A DNA stretch of 64,000 nucleotides, from NCBI GenBank assembly GCA_012744475.1, contig JAAYBV010000101.1, positions 1-64,000 of the forward strand, in the 5' to 3' direction. The DNA comes from Phycisphaerae bacterium. GTDB taxonomy: Bacteria; Planctomycetota; Phycisphaerae; Sedimentisphaerales; Anaerobacaceae. A model generated the notes under the pieces. The model was not told the DNA's origin. It did no database searches and saw nothing but the letters and a program-made list of their open reading frames with translations. Position 1 is the first letter of the stretch. Each line of letters begins with the position of its first letter. Positions 47,553 to 57,036 of this stretch are shown one piece after another. A program made the position numbers and the translations under genes.

Positions 47553-48506
47553 TCAGATTTCTGCCTCGACGAAACGATCGCCCGGCTGGACGTGCCAGCC
47601 GTTGATGAAGTCTTTGAACTCCATAAGTCCCGAGCCGGCCGGCTTGATCTTGCGGATGCCGAGTTTGCCGTCTCCGCAGGCCACGTTCAGGTCCTCGTCA
47701 AACGTCCCGGGGACGGCCGAGGCCGGAGTCGGGCCCCAGATGACATCAGCCAGAGCCAACGTCACACGTACGGTCTTTCCCGTCCTTGTGCTGAGGTAGT
47801 GCGACGAGGCCCCCGGCCAAGGCCAGAACCCTCGCACCTTGTCGGCGACCACGTAGGCGGGAAGGCGGAAGTCGACCTCGCCGTCGGCCTTCTTGAGCTT
47901 CGGTGCTTTCGACGCGAGGAACTCGTCCTGCTTCGTGTACGTTGCGGTGCCCTCCTCGATCCGGTCGAGCGTCTCCAGCAGCAGCGGCGGCGCCACCCGG
48001 GCCAGCCGGTCGTGCAGTTCGCCCGCCGTCTCGTGGACGCCGATTTGCGTGCCGCGCTGGGCCAGAATGTCGCCGGCGTCCATCCGGTCGGCCACGGTGA
48101 TGATGCTCACCCCTGTTTCTTTCTCGCCTCGGATGATCGCCCAGTTGATCGGCGCCGCGCCGCGATACTTCGGCAGCAGAGATGCATGTACGTTGATGGC
48201 GCCGTGGGGTGGGAGAGCCAGCAGTTCCGGCCCGATCTTCTGGCCGAATGCGATCACCACGAGAATGTCGGGCCGGACCGCCGCGATGCGTTTACTGACA
48301 TCGGCGGCGTTGACGTTATCGGTCTCGATGGATGGCTTCGCATGGCTCTCGGCCCAGTGGCCCACGGGCATCGGACAGCACTTGCGCCCGCGACCGGCCG
48401 GCTGCGGTGGCTGCGTCACCACGAGGGCAATCTCGTGATGCGATGCCTTCAGCGCATCCAGGCACGGGACGCCGAATTCGCCACTGCCGAGATAGACGAT
48501 GTTCAT
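47553..48506 (-). CDS. fmt: Methionyl-tRNA formyltransferase
   Basis: MNIVYLGSGEFGVPCLDAL...INVHASLLPKYRGAAPINWAIIRGEKETGVSIITVADRMDAGDIL. Confidence 0.95.
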   Translation of the reverse strand: MNIVYLGSGEFGVPCLDALKASHHEIALVVTQPPQPAGRGRKCCPMPVGHWAESHAKPSIETDNVNAADVSKRIAAVRPDILVVIAFGQKIGPELLALPPHGAINVHASLLPKYRGAAPINWAIIRGEKETGVSIITVADRMDAGDILAQRGTQIGVHETAGELHDRLARVAPPLLLETLDRIEEGTATYTKQDEFLASKAPKLKKADGEVDFRLPAYVVADKVRGFWPWPGASSHYLSTRTGKTVRVTLALADVIWGPTPASAVPGTFDEDLNVACGDGKLGIRKIKPAGSGLMEFKDFINGWHVQPGDRFVEAEI

Positions 48507-48581
48507 ATCGATGGCCCGTTCCGAATCGGGCGTCTCGAAGCAGGCGGGCGACCGCCCATCCGCGACCCCCGTTCTCCTGTG

Positions 48582-49100
48582 CTATTTGCCCTCGTGCTTG
48601 TCGATGAGCTTCTTGATCTGTCGCCGATTCGCGATCTTTGCAGCCGCACCCATACGATTAACGATCGTCATCCCATCGAGGTGGTCGCTCTCGTGCTGCA
48701 AGCAGCGGGCGTACAACCCGTCGGCCTCCTCGGTGAACTCATGGCCGTCGAGGTCGGTGGCGGTGACCGTGGCCCTCTTGTAGCGCCGGATCTTCGGGTA
48801 GATTCCCGGCACCGAAAGGCAGCCTTCGCCGTTCTCGTCCAGGTCGCCGGCCGGCGTGACGGTGGGGTTGACGTACGCTCGGACCTGCTCGCGCGAACCA
48901 TCCATGGAGATGATGAACAGCCGCAGGCCGACGCCCGCCTGCGGAGCCGCCAGGCCCATCCCCTTGTTCTCGATCATGATGTCGGTCATCTTCTCGACCA
49001 GCCGCCGGATCGTCTCGTCGATCTTCTCCACCGGCGCCGCCGGCTGGCCCAGCACCGCCGCCGGATACCGCGTGATTCTGCACTTGTCAACATCGATCAT
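48582..49100 (-). CDS. def: Peptide deformylase
   Basis: GMGLAAPQAGVGLRLF (motif I), EGCLSVPGI (motif II), CLQHESDHLDG (motif III, HExxH-type). Confidence 0.96.
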   Translation of the reverse strand: MIDVDKCRITRYPAAVLGQPAAPVEKIDETIRRLVEKMTDIMIENKGMGLAAPQAGVGLRLFIISMDGSREQVRAYVNPTVTPAGDLDENGEGCLSVPGIYPKIRRYKRATVTATDLDGHEFTEEADGLYARCLQHESDHLDGMTIVNRMGAAAKIANRRQIKKLIDKHEGK

Positions 49101-49149
49101 GATACGGACCTCGTACTCCAGGCTCTCGTAACCTCACTGCACCCGGTGG

Positions 49150-49896
49150 TCATTTGTCATCGAACTCGTGGCCGGCGAAAGTGTTGCCGAGGTAACTCTT
49201 CTTGACCAGCTCGTTGCGGATGATCTCGGCGGGCGGACCGGCCGCAATGACCTGGCCGTGGTCGATAATATAGGCCTTGTCCGCCACTTCGAGCGTCCGT
49301 TCGACGTTGTGGTCGGTGATCAGCACGCTAACGCCCGAGCTGACCAGATGGCGGATCTCCCCCTGCAAGTCCTGCACCGCGATCGGGTCGACCCCGCTGA
49401 ACGGCTCGTCCAGCAGGATCAGCGATGGGTCGGTCACCATGGCCCGCGCGATCTCGAGCTTGCGGCGCTCGCCCCCCGAGAGGAACCGTCCATGGCTCTT
49501 GGCCACCTCTTTGAGGTCGAACCGCTCGATGAGCATGTCCGCCTTCTCGCGCCGTTCCGCTCGGGTCAAAGACATCGTCTCGAGGATCGCCAGCAGGTTG
49601 TCCCGAACGCTGAGGCGTTGGAAGATGCTCGGTTCCTGCGAGAGATAGCCGAGCCCGAGGCGAGCCCGCTTGTACATGGGCAGCTTGGTGATCTCGCGGC
49701 CCTCGAAGACGACCTTGCCGGCATCGGGGGTGACCATGCCCATGACCATCCGGAAGGTGGTGGTCTTGCCGGCGCCGTTGCGGCCCAGAAGGCCCACGAT
49801 GCTCCGCTGATCGATGGTCACCGAGACCTCGTTGACGACGGCCCGACCCGAATACCGCTTGACCAGTTTGTGCGTTTCCAGAAGGGTGATGCCAAC
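49150..49896 (-). CDS. lptB: LPS export ABC transporter ATP-binding protein
   Basis: VSVTIDQRSIVGLLGRNGAGKTTTFRMVMG...YLSQEPSIFQRLSVRDNLLAILE...LSGGERRKLEIARAM...ILLDEPFSGVDPIAV. Confidence 0.92.
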   Translation of the reverse strand, partial: VGITLLETHKLVKRYSGRAVVNEVSVTIDQRSIVGLLGRNGAGKTTTFRMVMGMVTPDAGKVVFEGREITKLPMYKRARLGLGYLSQEPSIFQRLSVRDNLLAILETMSLTRAERREKADMLIERFDLKEVAKSHGRFLSGGERRKLEIARAMVTDPSLILLDEPFSGVDPIAVQDLQGEIRHLVSSGVSVLITDHNVERTLEVADKAYIIDHGQVIAAGPPAEIIRNELVKKSYLGNTFAGHEFDDK

Positions 49897-50139
49897 CAAT
49901 AGAGCACCTCGCGTACACACAGTTGCGGACAAAGCCGCATTATACCAAGCCCCTAGGGGCAGGCAAGGGCGCACTTGGGCTGCCGGGACGCCGGTCCGGA
50001 CGCACTTGCGGCAGGCTCGGGACAGGCCTGCCCGCGTGCGAAAGCGAATAAAACTTCTGGCAATCGAGGGCCTTTTTTGCTATGGAGTGTGTTTTCGTCG
50101 CATGGCCAAGCCCATTCGGGAGTCCATAAAAGAGAGCAT

Positions 50140-50916
50140 ATGTTTGCTGTCGTGAGCGATATCCATTCGAATATTGAAGCCCTGAGCACAGTCCTGGCGG
50201 ACATCGAGAAGCGGGGTATCCAGAAGATCTACTGCCTGGGCGACGTGGTCGGCTACGGGCCGAACCCCACTGAGTGCCTCGATCTGATGATCGAACGCAC
50301 CGAGTGGTGCGTGCTCGGCAACCACGACTACGCGGTGTTCTACGAGCCGACGAACTTCAACTACGGGGCCGAGCAGGCCAGTTTCTGGACGCGGGACGTG
50401 ATGGAGACCGACCCGGACAAGGCCCGCAGCGACAAGCGATGGCGTTTCCTGGGCGAGCTGCCCATGCGCCGGACGCTGGAGACCCAGTTGGGGCCGACCA
50501 AGGCCACCATCGACTTCGTCCACGCCTCTCCGCGCCGGCCGATCAACGAGTACATCTTCCCCGACGACGTCTACACCAATCCGGCCAAGGTCCGCGTCCT
50601 GTTCGAGCGGATTCCCCACGTCTGCTTCGTGGGACACACGCACATGCCGGGCGTGTTCCTCGATGAGCCGGACTTCTACCTGCCCGACGAGCTGGGCGGG
50701 GTCTATCCCATCATCGAGGAGGAGAAGGCCATCATCAACATCGGCTCGGTGGGCCAGCCCCGCGACAAGGACAACCGCGCCAGCTACGTGTACGTCGAGG
50801 AAAACAAGGTCCATTTCGTTCGGCTGGAATACGACTTCGAGACGACGATGAAGAAGATATACGCCATCGACCGCCTGGACAATTTCCACGCCGAGCGGCT
50901 TCGGGACGGTCGATGA
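50140..50916 (+). CDS. Metallophosphoesterase (calcineurin-like)
   Basis: MFAVVSDIHSNIEALSTVLADIEKRGIQKIYCLGDVVGYGPNPTECLDLM...VLGNHDYAV...CFVGHTHMPGVF...NIGSVGQPRD. Confidence 0.93.
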   Translation: MFAVVSDIHSNIEALSTVLADIEKRGIQKIYCLGDVVGYGPNPTECLDLMIERTEWCVLGNHDYAVFYEPTNFNYGAEQASFWTRDVMETDPDKARSDKRWRFLGELPMRRTLETQLGPTKATIDFVHASPRRPINEYIFPDDVYTNPAKVRVLFERIPHVCFVGHTHMPGVFLDEPDFYLPDELGGVYPIIEEEKAIINIGSVGQPRDKDNRASYVYVEENKVHFVRLEYDFETTMKKIYAIDRLDNFHAERLRDGR

Positions 50917-51028
50917 GAGGTGAGCGGTCGGTTTGATGCCCGCTGAGACCGGGCGGCCTCGGCAGCCATGCGCCCGCCGGGCGCGGACGACCTGTGACTT
51001 GCCAAGTGGTTCGAACATAAAGGATTGT

Positions 51029-53041
51029 ATGAGTCCGAGAAAATCAGTCGTTGTGGTGCTTGTCTGCTTCTGCCTGCTGTGCGGCGGGCTGATCTTCGAG
51101 TCAGGGGCCTTCCGCACGTCCGCATCGCCCGAGGGGATCGATTCGCCGGTGGCACGGTCCGGCTTGCTGCTGCTCCAGCAGACCGCGGAGGTCAACGTTC
51201 CCGGCGCTGCTCTGACACCGTTGCCGCCCACGCCGCAACCACAGCTTCAACCGGCGCCGTCCGAGGTCTTCGGCGCCGTCGGCGGCCCCAGCCGGCGCAC
51301 CACCGTCGGTTCGGCGGACCCGAAGTCCGCGTTCAAATTCCAGCTCGAACTCGACTCCAAAGGGGCCGCCATCCGCACCGCCACGTTCAGCGGATTCAAG
51401 GATCGTAACTACAGAGACCCGCAGCCGCTGGTCTTCCTCTCGCCCGCCGAGTCGGGCAACGGACGCGAAATGCTGTCGATGGCCAACAGAGGCCTGGTCC
51501 TTGTCAACCAGCAGCAACAGCTCAGTCTCGACGCCTTGAGCTGGAGGACACTCGGCGCCGAAACCACAGACGCCGGAGATCAGACCGTTTCCTTTGAAGC
51601 CACCATCACCGGTTCGCAGGATCGACCGTTCCTGAGACTGGTCAAAACGTACCACGTCAAGCCCGACAGCTATCTCGTCGAATGCTCCCTGACGATCGAC
51701 AACCTCTCGGACGAGACGCAGAAGGTGCGCTACGATCTCGGCGGGCCCTTGGGCCTGGAGCGGGAGGCCTTTCGAGAGGACATGAGAAGCATCATCGGCG
51801 GCTACCAGGGCGCCCAAGGCCAGATCACTCGGAGCAAGCTCGACAAGAAGACCCTGCTCAAGGCCGGCACGCCGCTGCCGATCGAGCCGAAGAACGGAGG
51901 CGGCCAGTTCCTCTGGGCCGCGGCGGTCAACAAGTACTTCGCCGCCATCCTGGTGCCGGTGCCCGACGCCAACGACGCCTTCTGCGATTGGATTAGCGGA
52001 CGTACCGGCCGGCTGTACAACCCTGATGGTGACCGCAAGGCGGACACCGGGGACGAGACGGTGGGCCTCGATTTCTCAGTAGCGTCGGCGACGCTCGCTC
52101 CCGCCGGACAGCCAGACAGCGCCCGCACGTACAACTTCCAGCTCTATCTCGGGCCCAAGGACAAGAGCCTCTTCGACAAAAACGAACTCTACAAGCGGCT
52201 CGGATTCGTCCAGACCATCGATTTCATGGGCTGCTGCTGCCCCGCGAGCATCATCAACCCGCTGGCCTTCGCCATCCTGGCCATCATGAAGGCGATGTAC
52301 ACCGTCATCCACAACTACGGCGTCGTCATCATCATCCTGGTCTTCCTCATGCGGCTGATCCTCCACCCGATCACCAAGAAGAGCCAGGTCTCCATGAGCA
52401 AGATGAGCCAGTTGGCGCCCCGGGCCGAGGAGATCAAGAAGAAGTACGCCAGCAACAAGGCGGAGATGAACAAGAAGCTCATGGAGCTCTACCGCGAGCA
52501 GGGGGCCTCGCCGATCATGGGCTTCCTTCCCATGATGGTGCAGATGCCCATCTGGATCGCCCTCTGGAGCGCCGTGTATACGAGCATCGACCTGCGCGGG
52601 GCGGCGTTCCTGCCGTTCTGGATCACGGATCTGTCGGTGCCCGATGCGCTGATTCGCTGGTCGCCGATCACCATTCCGCTGCTGGGCTGGAAGGTGGAAT
52701 CGCTCAACGTGCTGCCCCTGCTGATGGGCGTGGCGTTCTATCTCCAGCAGAAGCTGATGCCGACCCAGGTCAATGCGGCCACGAATCCGCAGATGGCCCA
52801 GCAGCAGAAGATGATGATGATCATGATGCCGCTGCTGTTCCCGCTGATGCTGTACAACGGCCCATCCGGCGTGAACCTTTACATCATGGCCAGCACCTTC
52901 GCCGGCGTGATCGAGCAGCACGTGATCCGCAAGCATATCCGCGCGCGCGAAGAGGCCGAAGCCCAGGGCCTGGTCTCCGTCACAAGCAAGACCGGCGGCA
53001 AGGTCAAGAAGAGGAAACCCAAGCCGTTCTACAAGTTCTAA
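51029..53041 (+). CDS. yidC: Membrane protein insertase YidC
   Basis: MYTVIHNYGVVIIILVFLMRLILHPITKKSQVSMSKMSQLAPRAEEIKKKYASNKAEMNKKLMELYREQGASPIMGFLPMMVQMPIWIALWSAVYTSIDLR. Confidence 0.96.
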   Translation: MSPRKSVVVVLVCFCLLCGGLIFESGAFRTSASPEGIDSPVARSGLLLLQQTAEVNVPGAALTPLPPTPQPQLQPAPSEVFGAVGGPSRRTTVGSADPKSAFKFQLELDSKGAAIRTATFSGFKDRNYRDPQPLVFLSPAESGNGREMLSMANRGLVLVNQQQQLSLDALSWRTLGAETTDAGDQTVSFEATITGSQDRPFLRLVKTYHVKPDSYLVECSLTIDNLSDETQKVRYDLGGPLGLEREAFREDMRSIIGGYQGAQGQITRSKLDKKTLLKAGTPLPIEPKNGGGQFLWAAAVNKYFAAILVPVPDANDAFCDWISGRTGRLYNPDGDRKADTGDETVGLDFSVASATLAPAGQPDSARTYNFQLYLGPKDKSLFDKNELYKRLGFVQTIDFMGCCCPASIINPLAFAILAIMKAMYTVIHNYGVVIIILVFLMRLILHPITKKSQVSMSKMSQLAPRAEEIKKKYASNKAEMNKKLMELYREQGASPIMGFLPMMVQMPIWIALWSAVYTSIDLRGAAFLPFWITDLSVPDALIRWSPITIPLLGWKVESLNVLPLLMGVAFYLQQKLMPTQVNAATNPQMAQQQKMMMIMMPLLFPLMLYNGPSGVNLYIMASTFAGVIEQHVIRKHIRAREEAEAQGLVSVTSKTGGKVKKRKPKPFYKF

Positions 53042-53052
53042 AGCAGCCTTTT

Positions 53053-53111
53053 TATAGGTCCTATTGGTCCTATGGGTCCCATAGGACCAATGAGACCGAT
53101 AGGACCTATGC
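53053..53111. repeat. 9-nt-phased palindromic GGTCC repeat
   Basis: ATAGGTCCT ATTGGTCCT ATGGGTCCC ATAGGACCA ATGAGACCG ATAGGACCT ATG, palindromic around ATGGGTCCCAT. Confidence 0.8.
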
Positions 53112-54487
53112 AATTCTCCGACACCATCGTGGCCGTCAGCTCCGCAGCAGGGGGGCTGCGCTCCATCGTTCGCATCACCGGTCCCGACGCGCTGACGCCG
53201 TGCCAGCGCGTGTTCACGGACCCCATCGCACTCCGCACGAACGGCATTCTGTCCGGCCCGGTCTCCATCGCTCCCGGCGTGACAGTACACGGGCGGCTCT
53301 ATCTGTTCTTCGCACCGCATTCGTATACCGGCGAGACCCTCGCCGAGCTTCACATCTATGCCAGCCCGGTCCTGGTCGCGACGCTGGTGCAGAATCTTCT
53401 GGCGACGGGTCTTCGCGCGGCTGGTCCGGGCGAGTTCACCGCCCGCGCCTACCTCAACGGCAAGATGGACCTGGCCCAGGCCGAGGCGGTCAACGAGATC
53501 GTCGCCGGCTCCAATCGCTTCCAGGTCGAAGCCGCCGAAAGGCTCCTGAGCGGCCGGCTGACCGCGACCACCAGGGCGGTCCACTCCGCTCTTGTGGATT
53601 GCCTGAGCCTGATCGAGGCCGGCCTCGATTTCAGTACCGAAGACATCGCCTTTATCGGCCCTCGCGAGGCGGTAGGGCGGCTCGACCGGATCAAGAGCAA
53701 CCTCGAAGGCCTTCTGAGCGGCAGCATCCGCTACGAGTCGCTGATCGATCTGCCTTCCGTCGGCATCGCCGGCGCGCCCAACGCCGGTAAGAGCAGTCTC
53801 CTGAACGCGATGCTGGGCCACGAGAGGAGCCTCGTCTCGGATCGTCCCAGGACGACCCGCGACGTTCTCAGCGGCCTGCTGGCGACGGATCGACTTCAGT
53901 GCGTGCTGTTCGATTGCGCCGGCCTGCTAACCGCACCCGAAAGCATCCTCGATCGACTGGCCCAACAGGCGGCGATCGAGGCGCTGCGACGTTGCCAGGT
54001 GGTCATCTTCTGCGTCGATGCGGCCAAGCCCGACATCCGCGAAGACCTCGCCATCCGCGCCCTGATCCGGCCGGAAACCGTGCTCTACGTCGCGACCAAA
54101 GCCGACCTGCTGAACCCCGCAGATTCGCAGCGTGCCGTCGAGACGCTGGCGCAAGCGTTCGCAGGCCCGTTCCTGGCCGTCTCGGCCCTGACAGGGCAGG
54201 GACTGCGACAATTACAGGACCTGATCGCGCGGTCGCTTTCAGCCGGACCACAAGCGGCAGCACGGGAAGGCCACGACGCTGTGGCGCTGACGGCCCGACA
54301 CCGCCAGGCCGTAAGCGAGGCGATTGCGAACCTCGACCAGGCCATGGTCCAGATCGAGCAGGGGGCCGAAGAGGTCGCCGCCGCAATGATCCGCGAAGCG
54401 TGCCAGGCGTTGTCCGAGATCGAGCAGCAGCCCATCGACGAGCAGATCCTCGACCGCATCTTCAGCCGCTTCTGCGTCGGCAAGTGA
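53108..54487 (+). CDS. mnmE: tRNA uridine-5-carboxymethylaminomethyl(34) synthesis GTPase MnmE
   Basis: MQFSDTIVAVSSAAGGLRSIVRITGPDA...GEFTARAYLNGKMDLAQAEAV...GIAGAPNAGKSSLLNAMLGHERSLVSDRPRTTRD; C-terminal FCVGK. Confidence 0.95.
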   Translation: MQFSDTIVAVSSAAGGLRSIVRITGPDALTPCQRVFTDPIALRTNGILSGPVSIAPGVTVHGRLYLFFAPHSYTGETLAELHIYASPVLVATLVQNLLATGLRAAGPGEFTARAYLNGKMDLAQAEAVNEIVAGSNRFQVEAAERLLSGRLTATTRAVHSALVDCLSLIEAGLDFSTEDIAFIGPREAVGRLDRIKSNLEGLLSGSIRYESLIDLPSVGIAGAPNAGKSSLLNAMLGHERSLVSDRPRTTRDVLSGLLATDRLQCVLFDCAGLLTAPESILDRLAQQAAIEALRRCQVVIFCVDAAKPDIREDLAIRALIRPETVLYVATKADLLNPADSQRAVETLAQAFAGPFLAVSALTGQGLRQLQDLIARSLSAGPQAAAREGHDAVALTARHRQAVSEAIANLDQAMVQIEQGAEEVAAAMIREACQALSEIEQQPIDEQILDRIFSRFCVGK

Positions 54488-54523
54488 GAATCCAATTCGA
54501 CGATTCCTCGAATTGGATTCTCA
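54485..54523. repeat. Perfect 16-bp inverted repeat overlapping mnmE stop
   Basis: TGAGAATCCAATTCGA-cgattcc-TCGAATTGGATTCTCA. Confidence 0.85.
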
Positions 54524-54750
54524 TCCCTTCGGCAGGCTCAGGGCAGGCTCTGAGACGAAGCCGAAGGATCTCCCCAGAGCCGCGTGGCAGCCTCAAAGCG
54601 CAGTGCAACGGAGCTTTGGGGATGGCGCACAGAGTCTGGCCATGTGTACCGAGAGACACCTGCGCACTCGACCATCTCCAAACGCTTCCGTGGTTCAGAG
54701 CGCTCATGCCGTACGCATCTGGGCCAGACCCCTGCGCCTCGCGGCGATTC

Positions 54751-54813
54751 GGGACATTCAGATTTCGTATTTGGGGTTTGTTTCGAGATTCGTGCTTCCG
54801 ATTTCGATATTCG
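54751..54813. repeat. Left flanking TTCG-rich inverted repeat of HNH-AP2 gene
   Basis: GGGACATTCAGATTTCG...GTTTCGAGATTCG...GATTTCGATATTCG. Confidence 0.6.
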
Positions 54814-54819
54814 CAGTCG

Positions 54820-55530
54820 TTACGCCGTTTGGGCTTGCAGGTGTTCCTCGCGGACTCTGGTCCGCCGTTCCGGCGGCCATTCCCTCGGGAAATTCACAGA
54901 GGCGAACTCGCCGAAGTATTTGACCGCCGCGTAGTCGTACGCCCGGGCCGCCTCGACCTCATCGTCGAAATACCCGAGGTGGTGCAGACGGCCGTTGAGC
55001 CGGTAGTGCGCCGCCCACTTGCGCATGCGCTTGTTGAAGGTCACGCCCTTGAAGCGCGAGAGGCCGGTGCGCCGCTTGCGCTGGTTGAAGCGATTCTCGT
55101 TGCGTGTGCAGATCCGCAGGTTGGACCGGCAGGCATTGCATCGGTTCCCGTCGATGTGGTCCACGACCTTGTCCGGCGGCGCCTCCATGATCTCGCGGTG
55201 CATGAGCACCGCTCGCCTTCCGTCCAGTCGGCAGGGGTACCCGTTTACCAGACGCCAGTGGTACTGGTTGAGCCACTCGTAATCGGCCCCGTCCACCAGC
55301 GCGTAACCGCCGCCGGAGAGCGGGATCAGGCGGACGCTGTCGTCCTCGGGGGGCATCGGCCGGGGCTGGTAGTTCTCACACCCGACCCCTGGCACGTAGT
55401 GCACCACGCCAGGCCACTGGGGGTGATTCGCGCACTTGGGCACGATCGGCTCACCCAGGTACAGCGACCGAAGCCAGTCCTCCGGGTCGAAAATGCAATA
55501 CACGCAATTGTTGCAGCATGGTCCAGACAT
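54820..55530 (-). CDS. HNH endonuclease with C-terminal AP2/ERF-like DNA-binding domain
   Basis: VLMHREIMEAPPDKVVDHIDGNRCNACRSNLRICTRNENRFNQRKRRTGLSRFKGVTFNKRMRKWAAHYRLNGRLHHLGYFDDEVEAARAYDYAAVKYFGEFASVNFP (HNH then AP2); N-terminal Cys cluster CCNNCVYC. Confidence 0.88.
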   Translation of the reverse strand: MSGPCCNNCVYCIFDPEDWLRSLYLGEPIVPKCANHPQWPGVVHYVPGVGCENYQPRPMPPEDDSVRLIPLSGGGYALVDGADYEWLNQYHWRLVNGYPCRLDGRRAVLMHREIMEAPPDKVVDHIDGNRCNACRSNLRICTRNENRFNQRKRRTGLSRFKGVTFNKRMRKWAAHYRLNGRLHHLGYFDDEVEAARAYDYAAVKYFGEFASVNFPREWPPERRTRVREEHLQAQTA

Positions 55531-55561
55531 GACTCCTCCCTTCCACACCAGACGTAGGACA

Positions 55562-55603
55562 CGAATATCGAATCTCGAAACTCGAAACAAATTCAAATGT
55601 CCC
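55562..55603. repeat. Right flanking inverted repeat of HNH-AP2 gene
   Basis: CGAATATCGAATCTCGAAACTCGAAACAAATTCAAATGTCCC; reverse complement GGGACATTTGAATTTGTTTCGAGTTTCGAGATTCGATATTCG resembles 54751-54813. Confidence 0.6.
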
Positions 55604-55714
55604 AAGCTCGAAACTCAAAGCCTCCCGGCTGGGCGAAAGCCGTTTTGAACATTGGGATTTCGGTCCTTCGAGCTTGTTTCGGATTTCGACATTCGTATTT
55701 TACCAGCTTGCTCA

Positions 55715-56461
55715 TCACCGCTTCATCAGCGCGAACACGCCCCAGCCTAAGTATTCACGCGTGTACGCGGCGTGGCGCTGCGGTTCCGAGGTCAGTTTGG
55801 CTCGAACCTCTTTGGCGAGCTCGTCGTCGGGATTGGCCTCCAGCCATCGGCGCATGGTGAGCCACTTGGCCGCCTCGTATCGGTCCCAACTGTCCTGGTC
55901 TGCCAAGACCATTTCCACGACGTCGTAGCCGAGCCGGCCGAAAGACGCGAGAAGCTCCGGGAGCAGGAGAAAGTCGGAGATGGAGTTGGCCAGACACCCC
56001 CTGGCGACATCTTCCGTCGGCGGTAACTGCCGCCAGTAAGGCTCGCCGATGAGAATGATCCCTCCGGGGCGCAGGCTCCGCGCCAGAAGCTCGATCGTGC
56101 CGGCGACTCCCCCGCCGATCCACGTGGCGCCGAGACAGGCGGCCACACCGGCCTTCTCGTCAGAGACGTAGCCGGCCGCATCGCCATGGATGAACTTGAC
56201 TCGATCGGCGACGCCGAGTTCTTCAGCGCGGAGTTTCGCCTGCTCGGTGAACAACTGGCTCATGTCGACGCCGGTGCCGACGACTCCGTAATCGCGCGCC
56301 CAGGTGCACAGCATCTCCCCCGAACCGCTGCCGAGGTCGAGCACGCGGGTCCCCCTTTCCAGACGCAGCGCGGCGCCGAGCGTGGCGAGCTTTTCGGGTG
56401 TTAACGGGTTGTGGATGCGGTGAGCGCTTTCGCTGATGTTGAAGATCCGTGGAATGTCCAT
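55715..56461 (-). CDS. Class I SAM-dependent methyltransferase
   Basis: MDIPRIFNISESAHRIHNPLTPEKLATLGAALRLERGTRVLDLGSGSGEMLCTWARDYGVVGTGVDMSQLFTEQA. Confidence 0.85.
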   Translation of the reverse strand: MDIPRIFNISESAHRIHNPLTPEKLATLGAALRLERGTRVLDLGSGSGEMLCTWARDYGVVGTGVDMSQLFTEQAKLRAEELGVADRVKFIHGDAAGYVSDEKAGVAACLGATWIGGGVAGTIELLARSLRPGGIILIGEPYWRQLPPTEDVARGCLANSISDFLLLPELLASFGRLGYDVVEMVLADQDSWDRYEAAKWLTMRRWLEANPDDELAKEVRAKLTSEPQRHAAYTREYLGWGVFALMKR

Positions 56462-56553
56462 CTTCGGGAAATCTCCTTTCGGGTGTGAATGGATTCGGTC
56501 ACGGCCTGACGATCCCGCTGAGGGGCGCGCTTCAGCGCGTGCCCTCCGGCGGG

Positions 56554-57036
56554 TCAGGCCCCATCGTTCTTTCGCCATAGTCGAGGAATGAAACGGCCCG
56601 TATGTTTCGCATAGGTCAGATATGCGTTACCGAATTGGGCAACCATGTTCTCTTCCTCATCAACAATGACGAAATGCCAGAGGAGGTGAAGTGCCATGAC
56701 CCAAAGAAGACCAATCCAATGGTTGAGGAAGACTGCAAGGCCGGGAGCACCTATGGTAATAAAGGATGCGTATAACGGATGACGTACCCAGCGATAGGCG
56801 CCTTGCGTACACAAGCCACGGCCACGCTGAGAGGCAGGGAGGGATCGGAAAGACCAGATGGCTCCCGCCAAGGCACATATGCCGGCAATTACGAGGACGA
56901 GGTAGCGGACCATCGGCGAAAGAGCCAGGGTGCCAGATGGGTAGTGCTCTTGACCCCACAATGCGAGACAGAGAAGGCCGACAGTGAGGATGACCCCAAG
57001 CGGACCGGACCCAAATATGCGAACGAAGTTATTCAT
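56554..57036 (-). CDS. Isoprenylcysteine carboxyl methyltransferase (ICMT) family membrane protein
   Basis: LCTQGAYRWVRHPLYASFITIGAPGLAVFLNHWIGLLWV...VDEEENMVAQFGNAYLTYAKHTGRFIP. Confidence 0.85.
   Translation of the reverse strand: MNNFVRIFGSGPLGVILTVGLLCLALWGQEHYPSGTLALSPMVRYLVLVIAGICALAGAIWSFRSLPASQRGRGLCTQGAYRWVRHPLYASFITIGAPGLAVFLNHWIGLLWVMALHLLWHFVIVDEEENMVAQFGNAYLTYAKHTGRFIPRLWRKNDGA

Noticed and set aside
47550-49205. 551-aa plus-strand ORF
   Set aside because: Antisense across fmt and def; shadow ORF.
53072-53107. N-terminal MGPIGPMRPIGP extension of MnmE (collagen-like)
   Set aside because: Encoded by the phased GGTCC palindrome; canonical MnmE starts near MQFSDTIVAVSS, so the extension is probably not translated.
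52076-53821. 581-aa minus-strand ORF
   Set aside because: Antisense to yidC and mnmE; His/Asp/Gly-rich shadow ORF.
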